64,000 nt of DNA from the NCBI GenBank assembly GCA_022842245.1, contig JALHPZ010000011.1, positions 62,001 to 126,000 of the forward strand, read 5' to 3'. Shown here in pieces: positions 50,641 to 60,531 of the stretch; within the stretch, counting starts at the first letter, position 1, and each line of letters begins with the position of its first letter. Under the pieces are notes generated by a model. It did not search any database, was not told where the DNA came from, and worked only from the letters and a program-made list of their open reading frames with translations. This DNA comes from Gemmataceae bacterium. GTDB taxonomy: Bacteria > Planctomycetota > Planctomycetia > Gemmatales > Gemmataceae. The position numbers and the translations under genes were made by a program.

Positions 50641-51879
50641 ATGCCGACGTTCAATCTCCTCTATACGGCCCTCATCATCGGCGGCGTGGTCGCGGTCGTG
50701 CTCGGCACCGTCGCGTACCTCATACTCGCCGAGCGGAAGGTTGCCGCGTGGGTGCAGGACCGGCTCGGGCCGAACCGCGTCGGGCCGTGGGGCCTGCTCC
50801 AGCCGATCGTCGACGGCGGGAAGATGTTCCTCAAGGAAGACGTCATCCCGGCCCACGTGGACAAGATCTTCTTCCTGCTCGCGCCGATGGTCGCGTTCGG
50901 CACCGCCATGCTCGCCATCGCCGTCGTGCCGGTCGGCGGCACCGTCCCCGCCCCGCCGCCGACGCTGACCGCGAAGGTGGAAGGCTCGACGCCGCTGGCC
51001 CAGTACGAGGCGGCGCAGCAGGCGTATTCGGAGCAGTTCAGCTTCGCGATCGCGCCGGGCCTCGACATCGGCATCCTCTATACGTTCGCCATCGGCTCGC
51101 TGGCCGTCTACGGCGTCATCCTCGCCGGCTGGAGTGCGAACAACAAGTACGCCCTTCTCGGCTCGCTGCGCTCCTCGGCCCAGATCATCAGCTACGAGAT
51201 CCCGCTCGGCATGAGCATCCTCGGCGTCGTCCTGCTCGCCGGGTCGCTGAACCCCGAGACCATCATCAACCAGCAGATCAATGGAACGTGGAACGTCTTC
51301 CTGATGCCGCTCGCGTTCCTTCTGTTCCTCGTCAGCGTCTTCGCCGAATGCAACCGTTTGCCGTTCGACCTGCCGGAATCGGAGCAGGAGCTCGTCGGCG
51401 GCTATCACACCGAGTATTCGTCTTTGAAGCTCGGCATGCTGCTGCTGGCCGAGTACGCCCACATGATCACGACCAGCTTCCTGATGAGCTGCCTGTTCTT
51501 CGGCGGCTGGCACCTGCCCGGCGTGACGACGGCGGGCGATGTGTCGACGGTCGGCGTAGTGCTGAAGCTCGTGGTGCTGGCGGCGAAGATGTTCGCGTTC
51601 ATCGGTCTGTTCCTGCTCGTCCGCTGGACGATCCCGCGCTTCCGGTTCGACCAGCTGATGAGCCTCGCGTGGAAGGTGATGATTCCGCTGGCGCTCCTGA
51701 ATCTCGTGTGCGTATTGTTGATTCTCCAGTTCGCGTTGCCGCTCTGGACGATGACGGTGGCGAACATCGGCCTGTTCATCGGTGCCGGCTTCTGGGGCGT
51801 CGTGACGGGCGGAAACGTGACGGCTCCGAAGCGTAAGGTGACGAAACTCCCGCCCGGATTGCCGGCGGGCGTGGTGTAA
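50641..51879 (+). CDS. nuoH: NADH-quinone oxidoreductase subunit H (main operon)
   Basis: A 412-residue quinone-site membrane subunit with LAERKVAAWVQDRLGPNRVG, GLLQPIVDGGKMFLKED, QIISYEIPLGMSILG, CNRLPFDLPESEQELVGGYH and TEYSSLKLGM. An extra Pro-rich and helical external stretch (VPAPPPTLTAKVEGSTPLAQ and onward, about 102-135) precedes the third membrane region and is absent from the minus-strand NuoH. The ATG at 50641 is preceded by only a weak ribosome site. A 568-base repeat-filled gap follows before nuoI. Confidence 0.95.
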   Translation: MPTFNLLYTALIIGGVVAVVLGTVAYLILAERKVAAWVQDRLGPNRVGPWGLLQPIVDGGKMFLKEDVIPAHVDKIFFLLAPMVAFGTAMLAIAVVPVGGTVPAPPPTLTAKVEGSTPLAQYEAAQQAYSEQFSFAIAPGLDIGILYTFAIGSLAVYGVILAGWSANNKYALLGSLRSSAQIISYEIPLGMSILGVVLLAGSLNPETIINQQINGTWNVFLMPLAFLLFLVSVFAECNRLPFDLPESEQELVGGYHTEYSSLKLGMLLLAEYAHMITTSFLMSCLFFGGWHLPGVTTAGDVSTVGVVLKLVVLAAKMFAFIGLFLLVRWTIPRFRFDQLMSLAWKVMIPLALLNLVCVLLILQFALPLWTMTVANIGLFIGAGFWGVVTGGNVTAPKRKVTKLPPGLPAGVV

Positions 51880-51965
51880 CGACTTGGTTTTCGGCCCCGG
51901 TTTGTTGCATTGGGGTTCGCGTTCTAGCTGGAGCGGACTTGGGGTGATTTAGGTTTGCGTTTTCG

Positions 51966-52165
51966 GCCCCGGATGGGGCCGTGGGTTGTAGCCACGGGTG
52001 GAGCGAAGCGGAACCCGTGGTTAGATCGAACGATTATCTGCCCCGGAAGGGGCAGAGGGACGGTAGCGGGTTCCGTCGCCCCTCCGGGGCGATGCAATTA
52101 CCGACAACGTCCACGGGTTTCGCTTCGCTCCACCCGTGGCTACATTCGAACGCCCCTCCGGGGCG
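51966..52165. repeat. GGCCCC-hairpin/CCACGGGT inverted-repeat element
   Basis: Four small hairpins with stem GCCCC/GGGGC (GGCCCCggatGGGGCC at 51966, TGCCCCggaaGGGGCA near 52040, and two CGCCCCtccGGGGCG near 52077 and 52150) are interleaved with a long inverted repeat: CCACGGGTGGAGCGAAGCGG near 51993 and its reverse complement ending CGCTCCACCCGTGG near 52139. The closing base pair of the small hairpins varies while remaining paired. The whole is a compound palindrome of about 200 bases. Confidence 0.85.
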
Positions 52166-52210
52166 AAGACTCGGGTGGTCGAATCGAATGATTGTTCGAT
52201 TCGGTGTTTT

Positions 52211-52417
52211 CAGGCCAACGGCCTGGGAGTGCTTAGCCCAAGGCAACGCCTTGGGTTCGCACCGATAGAACATTCAGCCCAAAGGGCTGAGACAGGTGGA
52301 GTGTCGCAGCCCTTCGGGCTGCGGGGTACGGGATCGGCCCACCCCGGGCGTTGCCCGGGGCTAAGCACTCCCAGGCCTTGGGCCTGAAGAATTTCAGAAA
52401 CCCAGGCCATTGGCCTG
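52211..52417. repeat. two-hairpin elements of the same family as at 22.1-22.7 kb, direct plus inverted
   Basis: Copy 52211-52255: hairpin CAGGCCaacGGCCTG, linker GGAGTGCTTAG, hairpin CCCAAGGCaacGCCTTGGG. Inverted copy 52342-52386: stem CCCCGGGC/GCCCGGGG, linker CTAAGCACTCC, hairpin CAGGCCttgGGCCTG. A solitary CAGGCCattGGCCTG follows at 52403. Between them, 52275-52322 is the paired-hairpin element CAGCCCaaaGGGCTG, GACA...TGTC, CAGCCCttcgGGGCTG. Compared with the 22-kb locus the stems have changed on both sides while the linker is constant. Confidence 0.88.
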
Positions 52418-52447
52418 AAGAACGAACCAACGACCGGGATTGAACCG

Positions 52448-53005
52448 ATGCCGATCGCCGAGAAAGACGTGACGTGGGTGCAGGAGCCGAAGCTCGGACT
52501 CCTCGGGCAACTCTACCTGCCCGCCATTGCGGACGGGTTGCGCACCACCGTCGGCCACATGTTCAAGCCGACGCTGACGGAGCAGTACCCGGAGCAGGAG
52601 CCGAAACTGCCCGGCAACTACCGCGGCGTGCATCGGCTGAACCGCGACCACGAAGGCCGTACGAAGTGCGTCGCCTGCTACATGTGCGCGACGGCGTGCC
52701 CGGCCCACTGCATCGACATCGTCGCGGCTCCGGCCCCGGCGGCGTGGAAGGATCGCGAAAAATATCCCGAGACGTTCGTCATCGACGAACTCCGCTGCAT
52801 CTACTGCGGCATGTGCGAGGAAGCCTGCCCCGTGGACGCGATCGAGCTGACAACGCTCTACGACCTGACGGGCCTGAGCCGCGAGCAGATGATCTTCGAC
52901 AAGGAAAAGCTGTTGAGCGTGTTCGACGTGACGACGAAGGCCGGGACGGACCCGGTGCGGACGCGGGCCGGGGCGCTGGGGCCGGCGTCGGAGCCGCCGA
53001 AGTGA
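52448..53005 (+). CDS. nuoI: NADH-quinone oxidoreductase subunit I
   Basis: A 185-residue ferredoxin-like subunit carrying clusters N6a and N6b. Two CxxCxxCxxxCP motifs: C74, C77, C80, C84 (CVACYMCATACP) and C117, C120, C123, C127 (CIYCGMCEEACP). The N-terminal helix (LYLPAIADGLRTTVGHMF) is the usual membrane-surface contact. Repeats flank it on both sides. Confidence 0.95.
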   Translation: MPIAEKDVTWVQEPKLGLLGQLYLPAIADGLRTTVGHMFKPTLTEQYPEQEPKLPGNYRGVHRLNRDHEGRTKCVACYMCATACPAHCIDIVAAPAPAAWKDREKYPETFVIDELRCIYCGMCEEACPVDAIELTTLYDLTGLSREQMIFDKEKLLSVFDVTTKAGTDPVRTRAGALGPASEPPK

Positions 53006-53045
53006 CACTCGGTATAGCCTTCTCTTGAGGGGAAACCCTCTTGTC

Positions 53046-53151
53046 CCCTCCCCCCTTGAGGGGGAGGGTTAGGGTGGGGGGAATCGGCACCGACCAGCTA
53101 GTTGCGATCCCCCTCACCCCTGCCCCGGCCCTCCCCCTTCGAGGGGGAGGG
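53046..53151. repeat. inverted pair of C/G-rich hairpins (CCCTCCCCC..GGGGGAGGG)
   Basis: Hairpins at 53046-53068 (CCCTCCCCCC ttga GGGGGAGGG) and 53129-53151 (CCCTCCCCC ttcga GGGGGAGGG) are arranged head to head, each with a G-rich shoulder (GGGTTAGGGTGGGGG after the first, its counterpart CCCCCTCACCCCTG before the second). Elements of this composition recur in many bacterial genomes. They lie between nuoI and nuoJ. Confidence 0.8.
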
Positions 53152-53285
53152 AGAAAAAGGTTCCGGCACTCCCTTGGAGGTGAGGGGCGGGAGAATGACG
53201 GACCTCAACGATGATCTTGCGACAACCTTGGACTTCGGTCGTATAACTCCCCCGCGTTGCTTGTGAATCTTTACACGAGCCAGAT

Positions 53286-54410
53286 ATGAATCTTCTTGCC
53301 GCCACGACATCCGGGAACGCCGTCGGCCAACTGGCCGCCGCGGCGGTGCTCGGCGCGCTGGCGATCTTTTCGCTGCTGCCGAAACCGAAGGGACGCTCGA
53401 TCGCGTTCGGCGTGTTCGCCGCCATCGCCTCCGCCGTCGTGTTGGTCTCGTGGGTGCTCCGCCAGTTCGGCGATCCCGCGAAGGGCACGGTCGAGCGGGT
53501 TTTGTTCTGGCTATTTGCGGGCGGGGCGTGTCTCTTCGCCACGGTGTTCGTCACGCAACGGAATCCGGCGCGTGGAGCGATCGCGTTCGCGTTCGTCATC
53601 GTTTCCGTCTGCGGGCTGTTCCTGCTGCTTGCCGCGCCGTTCCTGATGGCGGCGACGATCGTGATCTACGCCGAGGCGATCATCGTCACGTTCCTGTTCG
53701 TGCTGATGCTCTCGCAGTCGAGCGGGGCGTCGGACGAGAACGACCGTTCCCGCGAGCCGATGCTCGGCAGTCTGGCGGGGTTCGCGTTTCTCGGTTTGGT
53801 ATTGTTCGCGCTCTATCTGGGCAGTCCGACGGCGGCGGCGGACGCCGGCCAGCCGACGCTGCCCTTGCCGGCGCGGCCGCTGACGGCGGAGGATCGCGCG
53901 GCCCTGATCGACCTCGGCGAAAAGCTCCGCGACGCCGCGACGGCGAAGACCAAGGACGAACTCCACGAGAAGACCCGCGGGCTGCGGGACGCGTTCGCCG
54001 ATCGGCTCGGGTTCCCGCTCGCCACGGTCGAAGACAAGACCCAGGGTGCCGATCGCTCGATTCCCGAACGCCTGTCGCTGCTCGTCGATCCGAATTCCGT
54101 TTCCATCCGTAAGGACGCGGAGGCACTGCGGACCCAGGCTCGGGGGACGTTCGACGCCGTTGAAAACCTGTCGGTCAAGCCGACCGCGACCGCCGAGGAA
54201 CTGGCGGCTGCGACGAAGGAACTGGCGGCGCTCCGAGAGTCCACGGTGTTGCTGGCGGCGCGTGGCGAGCTTCCGGCGCGAAATGTCGCGAGCCTCGGTT
54301 ACGCACTCTACACCGATTACTTGCTCGCCGTTGAACTGGCCGGGACGATCCTGCTCGTGGCCACGATCGGCGCGGTAGTGATCGCAGGCCGGAAGGGAGC
54401 CCCGGCGTGA
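53286..54410 (+). CDS. nuoJ: NADH-quinone oxidoreductase subunit J, enlarged form
   Basis: A 374-residue protein, about twice normal NuoJ. The canonical core starts only at residue 72 (LFWLFAGGACLFATVFVTQR), continues AIAFAFVIVSVCGLFLLL and MAATIVIYAEAIIVTFLFVL, and ends with the last helix ELAGTILLVATIGAVVIAG (about 348-368). Additions: two extra N-terminal membrane helices (about 12-31 and 38-58) and a soluble, helical insert of about 150 residues (about 182-335) before the final helix, which should face the outside by the standard topology. In the TM3 segment the usual YxG reads YAE (E130). The stop overlaps nuoK as GTGA. Confidence 0.88.
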   Translation: MNLLAATTSGNAVGQLAAAAVLGALAIFSLLPKPKGRSIAFGVFAAIASAVVLVSWVLRQFGDPAKGTVERVLFWLFAGGACLFATVFVTQRNPARGAIAFAFVIVSVCGLFLLLAAPFLMAATIVIYAEAIIVTFLFVLMLSQSSGASDENDRSREPMLGSLAGFAFLGLVLFALYLGSPTAAADAGQPTLPLPARPLTAEDRAALIDLGEKLRDAATAKTKDELHEKTRGLRDAFADRLGFPLATVEDKTQGADRSIPERLSLLVDPNSVSIRKDAEALRTQARGTFDAVENLSVKPTATAEELAAATKELAALRESTVLLAARGELPARNVASLGYALYTDYLLAVELAGTILLVATIGAVVIAGRKGAPA

Positions 54411-54815
54411 TTTCGGTCTGGCACTATCTGGCGGTCGCGGCCGTCCTGTTCGCCTTGGGTCTCGTGGGGTTCCTCACGCGGCGAAACCTCATCACGATGT
54501 TCCTGTCCGCGGAACTGATGCTGCAGGGCGTGGTCATCAACCTGCTGGCATTCTCGCGTTTCCACGCGAACCTGTCGGGACAGTCGTTCGCACTCTTCGT
54601 GGTCGCAGTGGCCGCGTGCGAAGCGGGGCTGGCGATGGCGTTGTTCATCTCCCTCTACCGGCGTTCGAAATCCCTGGACGCCACCGTATGGCAGACGCTC
54701 CGCGAGACCGGGGTGCCGGCGACGATCGACCCCGAACGGCTGCCCGCCTCCCTGCCGGAACTGGCCGACGATCCGAAACTGCCGGTGGCCGGCAAGAAAC
54801 CCCAGGAGGCAGCCG

Positions 54816-54823
<8 letters not shown>
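54407..54823 (+). CDS. nuoK: NADH-quinone oxidoreductase subunit K (main operon)
   Basis: A 138-residue subunit: the three-helix NuoK core with E36 (FLSAELMLQGVVINLL) and E72 (VAVAACEAGLAMALF), plus a C-terminal tail of about 38 residues (RSKSLDATVWQTLRETG onward) that is Pro-rich and absent from the minus-strand copy. It starts with GTG overlapping the nuoJ stop and overlaps nuoL by eight bases. Confidence 0.94.
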
Positions 54824-56846
<2,023 letters not shown>

Positions 56847-56865
56847 TCCCGCACCCGGCCCCGCC

Positions 56866-58851
56866 ATGACGATGAACTTTCTTCTCGGATCGCTCCTCCT
56901 CGCGGTGCTATTCGCGCCGCTGGGAGCCGCCGCGATCGTCCTGCTGGCGGGGCGAGCGGGGCCGGCGGCCGCACGACGCACGGCCATCCTGGCTTCCGCC
57001 ACGCACGTCCTGCTCACGGTCTCTCTGTTCGTGCTCTACGCCGGTTTCGTCCATCACGAAACCATGCTCTCCTTCCAGTTCCAACCCAAGATCGTGCCGG
57101 GCGACCCCGGCACCGCGACAAACTCGGATGTCTTCACCTACGGCACCAACTGGATCCTGATGTCGCTCGCGCCGGACGGCGTCTCGGCCCCGGCCGTGCA
57201 ATTCTTCGTCGGCCTGGACGGCTTGAACATCCTGCTCCTCGGTCTGACGAGCCTGATGTTCTTCTTCGCCGTACTCGTGGGGTGGGGCACGATTCACGAA
57301 CGGCCGGCATCGTTCTACGCTTGGCTGTTCGCGCTCCAGTCGGCCGTCGGCGGTGCCTTCGCCTCCTTCGACATCGTCTTGTTCTACATCTTCTTCGAAC
57401 TCACTCTCGTGCCTTCGTACTTCCTGATCGGTCAGTGGGGCACCGGGGGTGCCCGACGCGATGCGGCCCGGAAGTTCGTCCTCTACACACTCTTCGGAAG
57501 CTTGTTTACGCTCGTCGGCATCATCGGCGTCGTCCTCACCAATCCGATCCCGATCCACCCGACCACCAACAAGCCGTTCTACTTCGAACCGACGGCGCGT
57601 GGCATGGCTAGCTCCTCCCGCGAGATGGCCGAGAATGCCTACTTCAACGGCAAACCCGGAGCGGTCACCTTCTCGATTCCCATCCTGATGAAAAACGTCA
57701 GCATGTGGGACTCCATGGCTCACCACTCGGTGCAGCACGCGGAGCAACGTCTGGCGAAAGCGACGCCCGGCCAACGAGCGGCGGCAGAAAAGGAACTCGC
57801 CGCCGCACGGGACTCGCAATCCCAACGACGTTCCCTGCAGTTCTGGATCTTCCTTGCCCTCATGGCCGGCTTCGCCGTGAAGATCCCCATCGTGCCGTTC
57901 CACACCTGGCTTCCCGCCGCGTACGGCGAGGCACCGCTTGCGGTGACAATGGTCTTTTCCGCCATCCTGGCCAAACTCGGCACGTTCGGCATCGTGCGCA
58001 TCGTGATCCCGCTCACCCCGGAAATGTGCGTGCTGTACGGTCTGCCCTGGTTCGGCACGCTAGGCGCGATCGGGGTGATTTATGCCGCCTTGTGCGCCTA
58101 TGCCCAGCGCGACCTCAAGCTCCTCGCCGCCTATAGCAGCGTGTCCCACCTCGGCTTCCTCACGATCGGGTTGTTCGCCCTGAACCGGGAGGGGATCTCC
58201 GGATCGGTCCTCCACATGGTCAACCACGGCCTCACCGCCGGAGCACTCTTCGTGCTGTTGGCCTTCCTCGCCCGCCGATACCGGACCTTGGACGCGAACC
58301 AGTATGGCGGCCTCTGGGCGAAATATCCGCGCTACGCCTTCTACTCCATCGTCATCGCCCTCGCCAGCGTCGGCCTCCCCGGTCTTTGCAACTTCGTCAG
58401 CGAAATGCTCATGCTCGCCGGCCTGTTCGATCCACGCAATATCGCCATCGCCGGCTATGGCCTCGCGGTCGTCGCCGCAATCGGCGTGCTGCTCGCCTCG
58501 TGGTACACCTTCACCATGCTGCGCCGCGTGTTCTTCGGGCCGGTTCACGAACCGCCCGCGGCCACCGATGGCGTCCCGCCCACCGGCGACGTTCACCCCC
58601 GCGAACTCATCCCGATCGCCGCCCTGGCCGCGCTCTGCGTGGGCTTGGGCCTGTTCCCGCAACCGCTTCTCGACGTGATCTCACCTGAAGCGCGGCGGCT
58701 GGCTGGAATCGTCGATCGGGCCCGGATTCGATTGGACCCGAATGCGCTCCCGGTTTATGAAACCGAGACGGTATTCGTCCCCGCGCCAAACGCCCCGCGC
58801 GTCGACGGTGGCATCCGCCCCGTGACCGCGAACACCGCCCCCCCGAAGTAG
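56866..58851 (+). CDS. nuoM: NADH-quinone oxidoreductase subunit M (main operon)
   Basis: A 661-residue antiporter-like subunit, longer than usual. Core motifs: FFVGLDGLNILLLGLTSLMF, E178 in YIFFELTLVPSYFLIG, VPFHTWLPAAYGEAPLAVTM with SAILAKLGTFG, and LKLLAAYSSVSHLGFLTIG. A hydrophilic insert of about 100 residues (about 225-322, with a coiled-coil-like HAEQRLAKATPGQRAAAEKE) sits at the same loop as the insert in the minus-strand NuoM, and the C-terminus is extended. LPDAH, the near-universal motif, is LPAAY here. Confidence 0.92.
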   Translation: MTMNFLLGSLLLAVLFAPLGAAAIVLLAGRAGPAAARRTAILASATHVLLTVSLFVLYAGFVHHETMLSFQFQPKIVPGDPGTATNSDVFTYGTNWILMSLAPDGVSAPAVQFFVGLDGLNILLLGLTSLMFFFAVLVGWGTIHERPASFYAWLFALQSAVGGAFASFDIVLFYIFFELTLVPSYFLIGQWGTGGARRDAARKFVLYTLFGSLFTLVGIIGVVLTNPIPIHPTTNKPFYFEPTARGMASSSREMAENAYFNGKPGAVTFSIPILMKNVSMWDSMAHHSVQHAEQRLAKATPGQRAAAEKELAAARDSQSQRRSLQFWIFLALMAGFAVKIPIVPFHTWLPAAYGEAPLAVTMVFSAILAKLGTFGIVRIVIPLTPEMCVLYGLPWFGTLGAIGVIYAALCAYAQRDLKLLAAYSSVSHLGFLTIGLFALNREGISGSVLHMVNHGLTAGALFVLLAFLARRYRTLDANQYGGLWAKYPRYAFYSIVIALASVGLPGLCNFVSEMLMLAGLFDPRNIAIAGYGLAVVAAIGVLLASWYTFTMLRRVFFGPVHEPPAATDGVPPTGDVHPRELIPIAALAALCVGLGLFPQPLLDVISPEARRLAGIVDRARIRLDPNALPVYETETVFVPAPNAPRVDGGIRPVTANTAPPK

Positions 58852-58863
58852 CGAGACCGACGA

Positions 58864-60438
58864 GTGAACCCGCTGACCGACCCTGCGCGGATCCATGCCT
58901 TGACCGGGCTTTTCGAGCTGGTCCTGCCCGAGATCGCGCTCGTGGGCACCGCGTGCCTGCTCTTCCTCGCCGGACTGTTCGCGTCGAACCGCTTCCTGCA
59001 CGCCGTGATCGCCCTCGGCGGACTGACCGCCGCGGCAGCCCTCGCGTTCCTCGAAGACGCCGCCTTGCCCGCCGTCACGGCTCCCGCCGTCTACACGCCG
59101 ATCCTGGCGGGACCGGCCGCCGAATTCGCCCGCTGGCTGGTGCTGGGCACCGGTTTCATTCTCGTCTTCCTCGTTATGCGCGAGACGCGCGGCATCGCCG
59201 CCGAATACTTCGGATGCCTCCTCGTCGCGCTGGCCGGCACGTCGTTGGTCGCCCGCTCCAACGATCTCGTGTTTCTCTACCTCGCCCTCGAAATGCTCAG
59301 CATTCCAACGTACGTCCTGCTCTACCTGCCCACGCGCGGCAAGCCGGGTCAGGAAGCCGCGGTCAAGTACTTCCTCCTCAGCGTCTTGTCCTCGGGCGTG
59401 ACCCTCTTCGGGTTCAGCTACCTCTATGGCCTCGCCGGGAGCACGAACCTCACCGCGATCGGGTCGGCATTCGCCACCGCGAACGGGCAGGCGATCTCCC
59501 CCCTCGGCGTGCTCGCGGCCGTGTTCGCCGTCGCTGGCCTCGCCTTCCGCATCACGGCCGTGCCTTTCCACTACTACGCCCCCGACGTCTACCAGGGCGC
59601 GCCGACCTCCGTCGCCGCCCAACTCGCCGTCCTCCCGAAGATCGCCGGATTCTTCGCGCTAGCCAACCTGTTCGGTCTGAATCAACGGCCGTTCGGCGAC
59701 CTACCCTTCCCCGTCGCCACACAGGTACCCCTGATGTTCTGGGTGCTCGCCGCGGCGACGATGACGCTGGGCAACGCCATGGCCTTGCTGCAGGACAACC
59801 TCAAGCGCGTCCTCGCCTATTCCGGCGTCGCGCACGCCGGCTATATGCTCCTCGGCCTCGTCACCGCCACCGCCTTCACCGGCGACGACCGGCCCCGCTA
59901 TTCGAACGGCTTCGACGCGATCCTCTTCTATCTCGTCGCCTATGCCCTCATGACCCTCGCGGTCTTCGCGGTTCTGATCCACCGATCCGACGACGAGGGC
60001 GGCGCCGAATCGGTCGACGACCTTGCCGGCCTCCACCGCACCCACCCGTTGTCCGCCGCCGTCCTGCTCATCGCCCTGCTGAGCATGGTCGGCATGCCTC
60101 TGACCGCCGGATTCTCCGGCAAATTGGCCCTCTTCGTGGGCCTGTTCGACGCCCCCACCGTGAACGGCATGGGCACCGCCTACCGGATCCTCGTCGTCGT
60201 CGCCGCGATCAACGCGGCCATCGGCGCGGTGGTGTACCTTCGCATCCTCGGGGCCGTCTTCCTCCGCAGCCCGCTCCGACCCGAGGCTCCCGGTCGTGGC
60301 GGGTCCGCGTTGTTCGCGGCGGTGCTCTGCGGCGTCGCCACGCTCGCCATCGGCCTGTACCCGCAAATGGTCTGGGACCGTGCCCGCCACGCCGCGCCCC
60401 ACATCCCGCCGGTCGTGAAGGCTCCGGCCGCACGCTGA
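58864..60438 (+). CDS. nuoN: NADH-quinone oxidoreductase subunit N
   Basis: A 524-residue third antiporter-like subunit. It has LVARSNDLVFLYLALEMLSI with the conserved Glu, PTYVLLYLPTRGKPGQEAAV, KYFLLSVLSSGVTLFGFSYL, VPFHYYAPDVYQGAPTSVAA and LQDNLKRVLAYSGVAHAGYM. GTG start 12 bp after nuoM. This is the only nuoN in the window, so the minus-strand set lacks one. Confidence 0.94.
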   Translation: MNPLTDPARIHALTGLFELVLPEIALVGTACLLFLAGLFASNRFLHAVIALGGLTAAAALAFLEDAALPAVTAPAVYTPILAGPAAEFARWLVLGTGFILVFLVMRETRGIAAEYFGCLLVALAGTSLVARSNDLVFLYLALEMLSIPTYVLLYLPTRGKPGQEAAVKYFLLSVLSSGVTLFGFSYLYGLAGSTNLTAIGSAFATANGQAISPLGVLAAVFAVAGLAFRITAVPFHYYAPDVYQGAPTSVAAQLAVLPKIAGFFALANLFGLNQRPFGDLPFPVATQVPLMFWVLAAATMTLGNAMALLQDNLKRVLAYSGVAHAGYMLLGLVTATAFTGDDRPRYSNGFDAILFYLVAYALMTLAVFAVLIHRSDDEGGAESVDDLAGLHRTHPLSAAVLLIALLSMVGMPLTAGFSGKLALFVGLFDAPTVNGMGTAYRILVVVAAINAAIGAVVYLRILGAVFLRSPLRPEAPGRGGSALFAAVLCGVATLAIGLYPQMVWDRARHAAPHIPPVVKAPAAR

Positions 60439-60531
60439 GTCCCGATCCGCGGGATTCGCCATTTCGTCCGTCGACGGTTTCGCGTAAACTTTTACCGTGG
60501 CCGCTCGCACGTCTTTGGTCGGGGATTCGCC

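Larger units (their letters stand above)
51880..52447. other. 568-base gene-free gap between nuoH and nuoI
   Basis: No coding region was seen. Apart from the first 85 or so bases the gap is a mosaic of palindromic elements described in the next two entries. The short open frames present here repeat with the palindromes and do not look like proteins. Confidence 0.75.
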
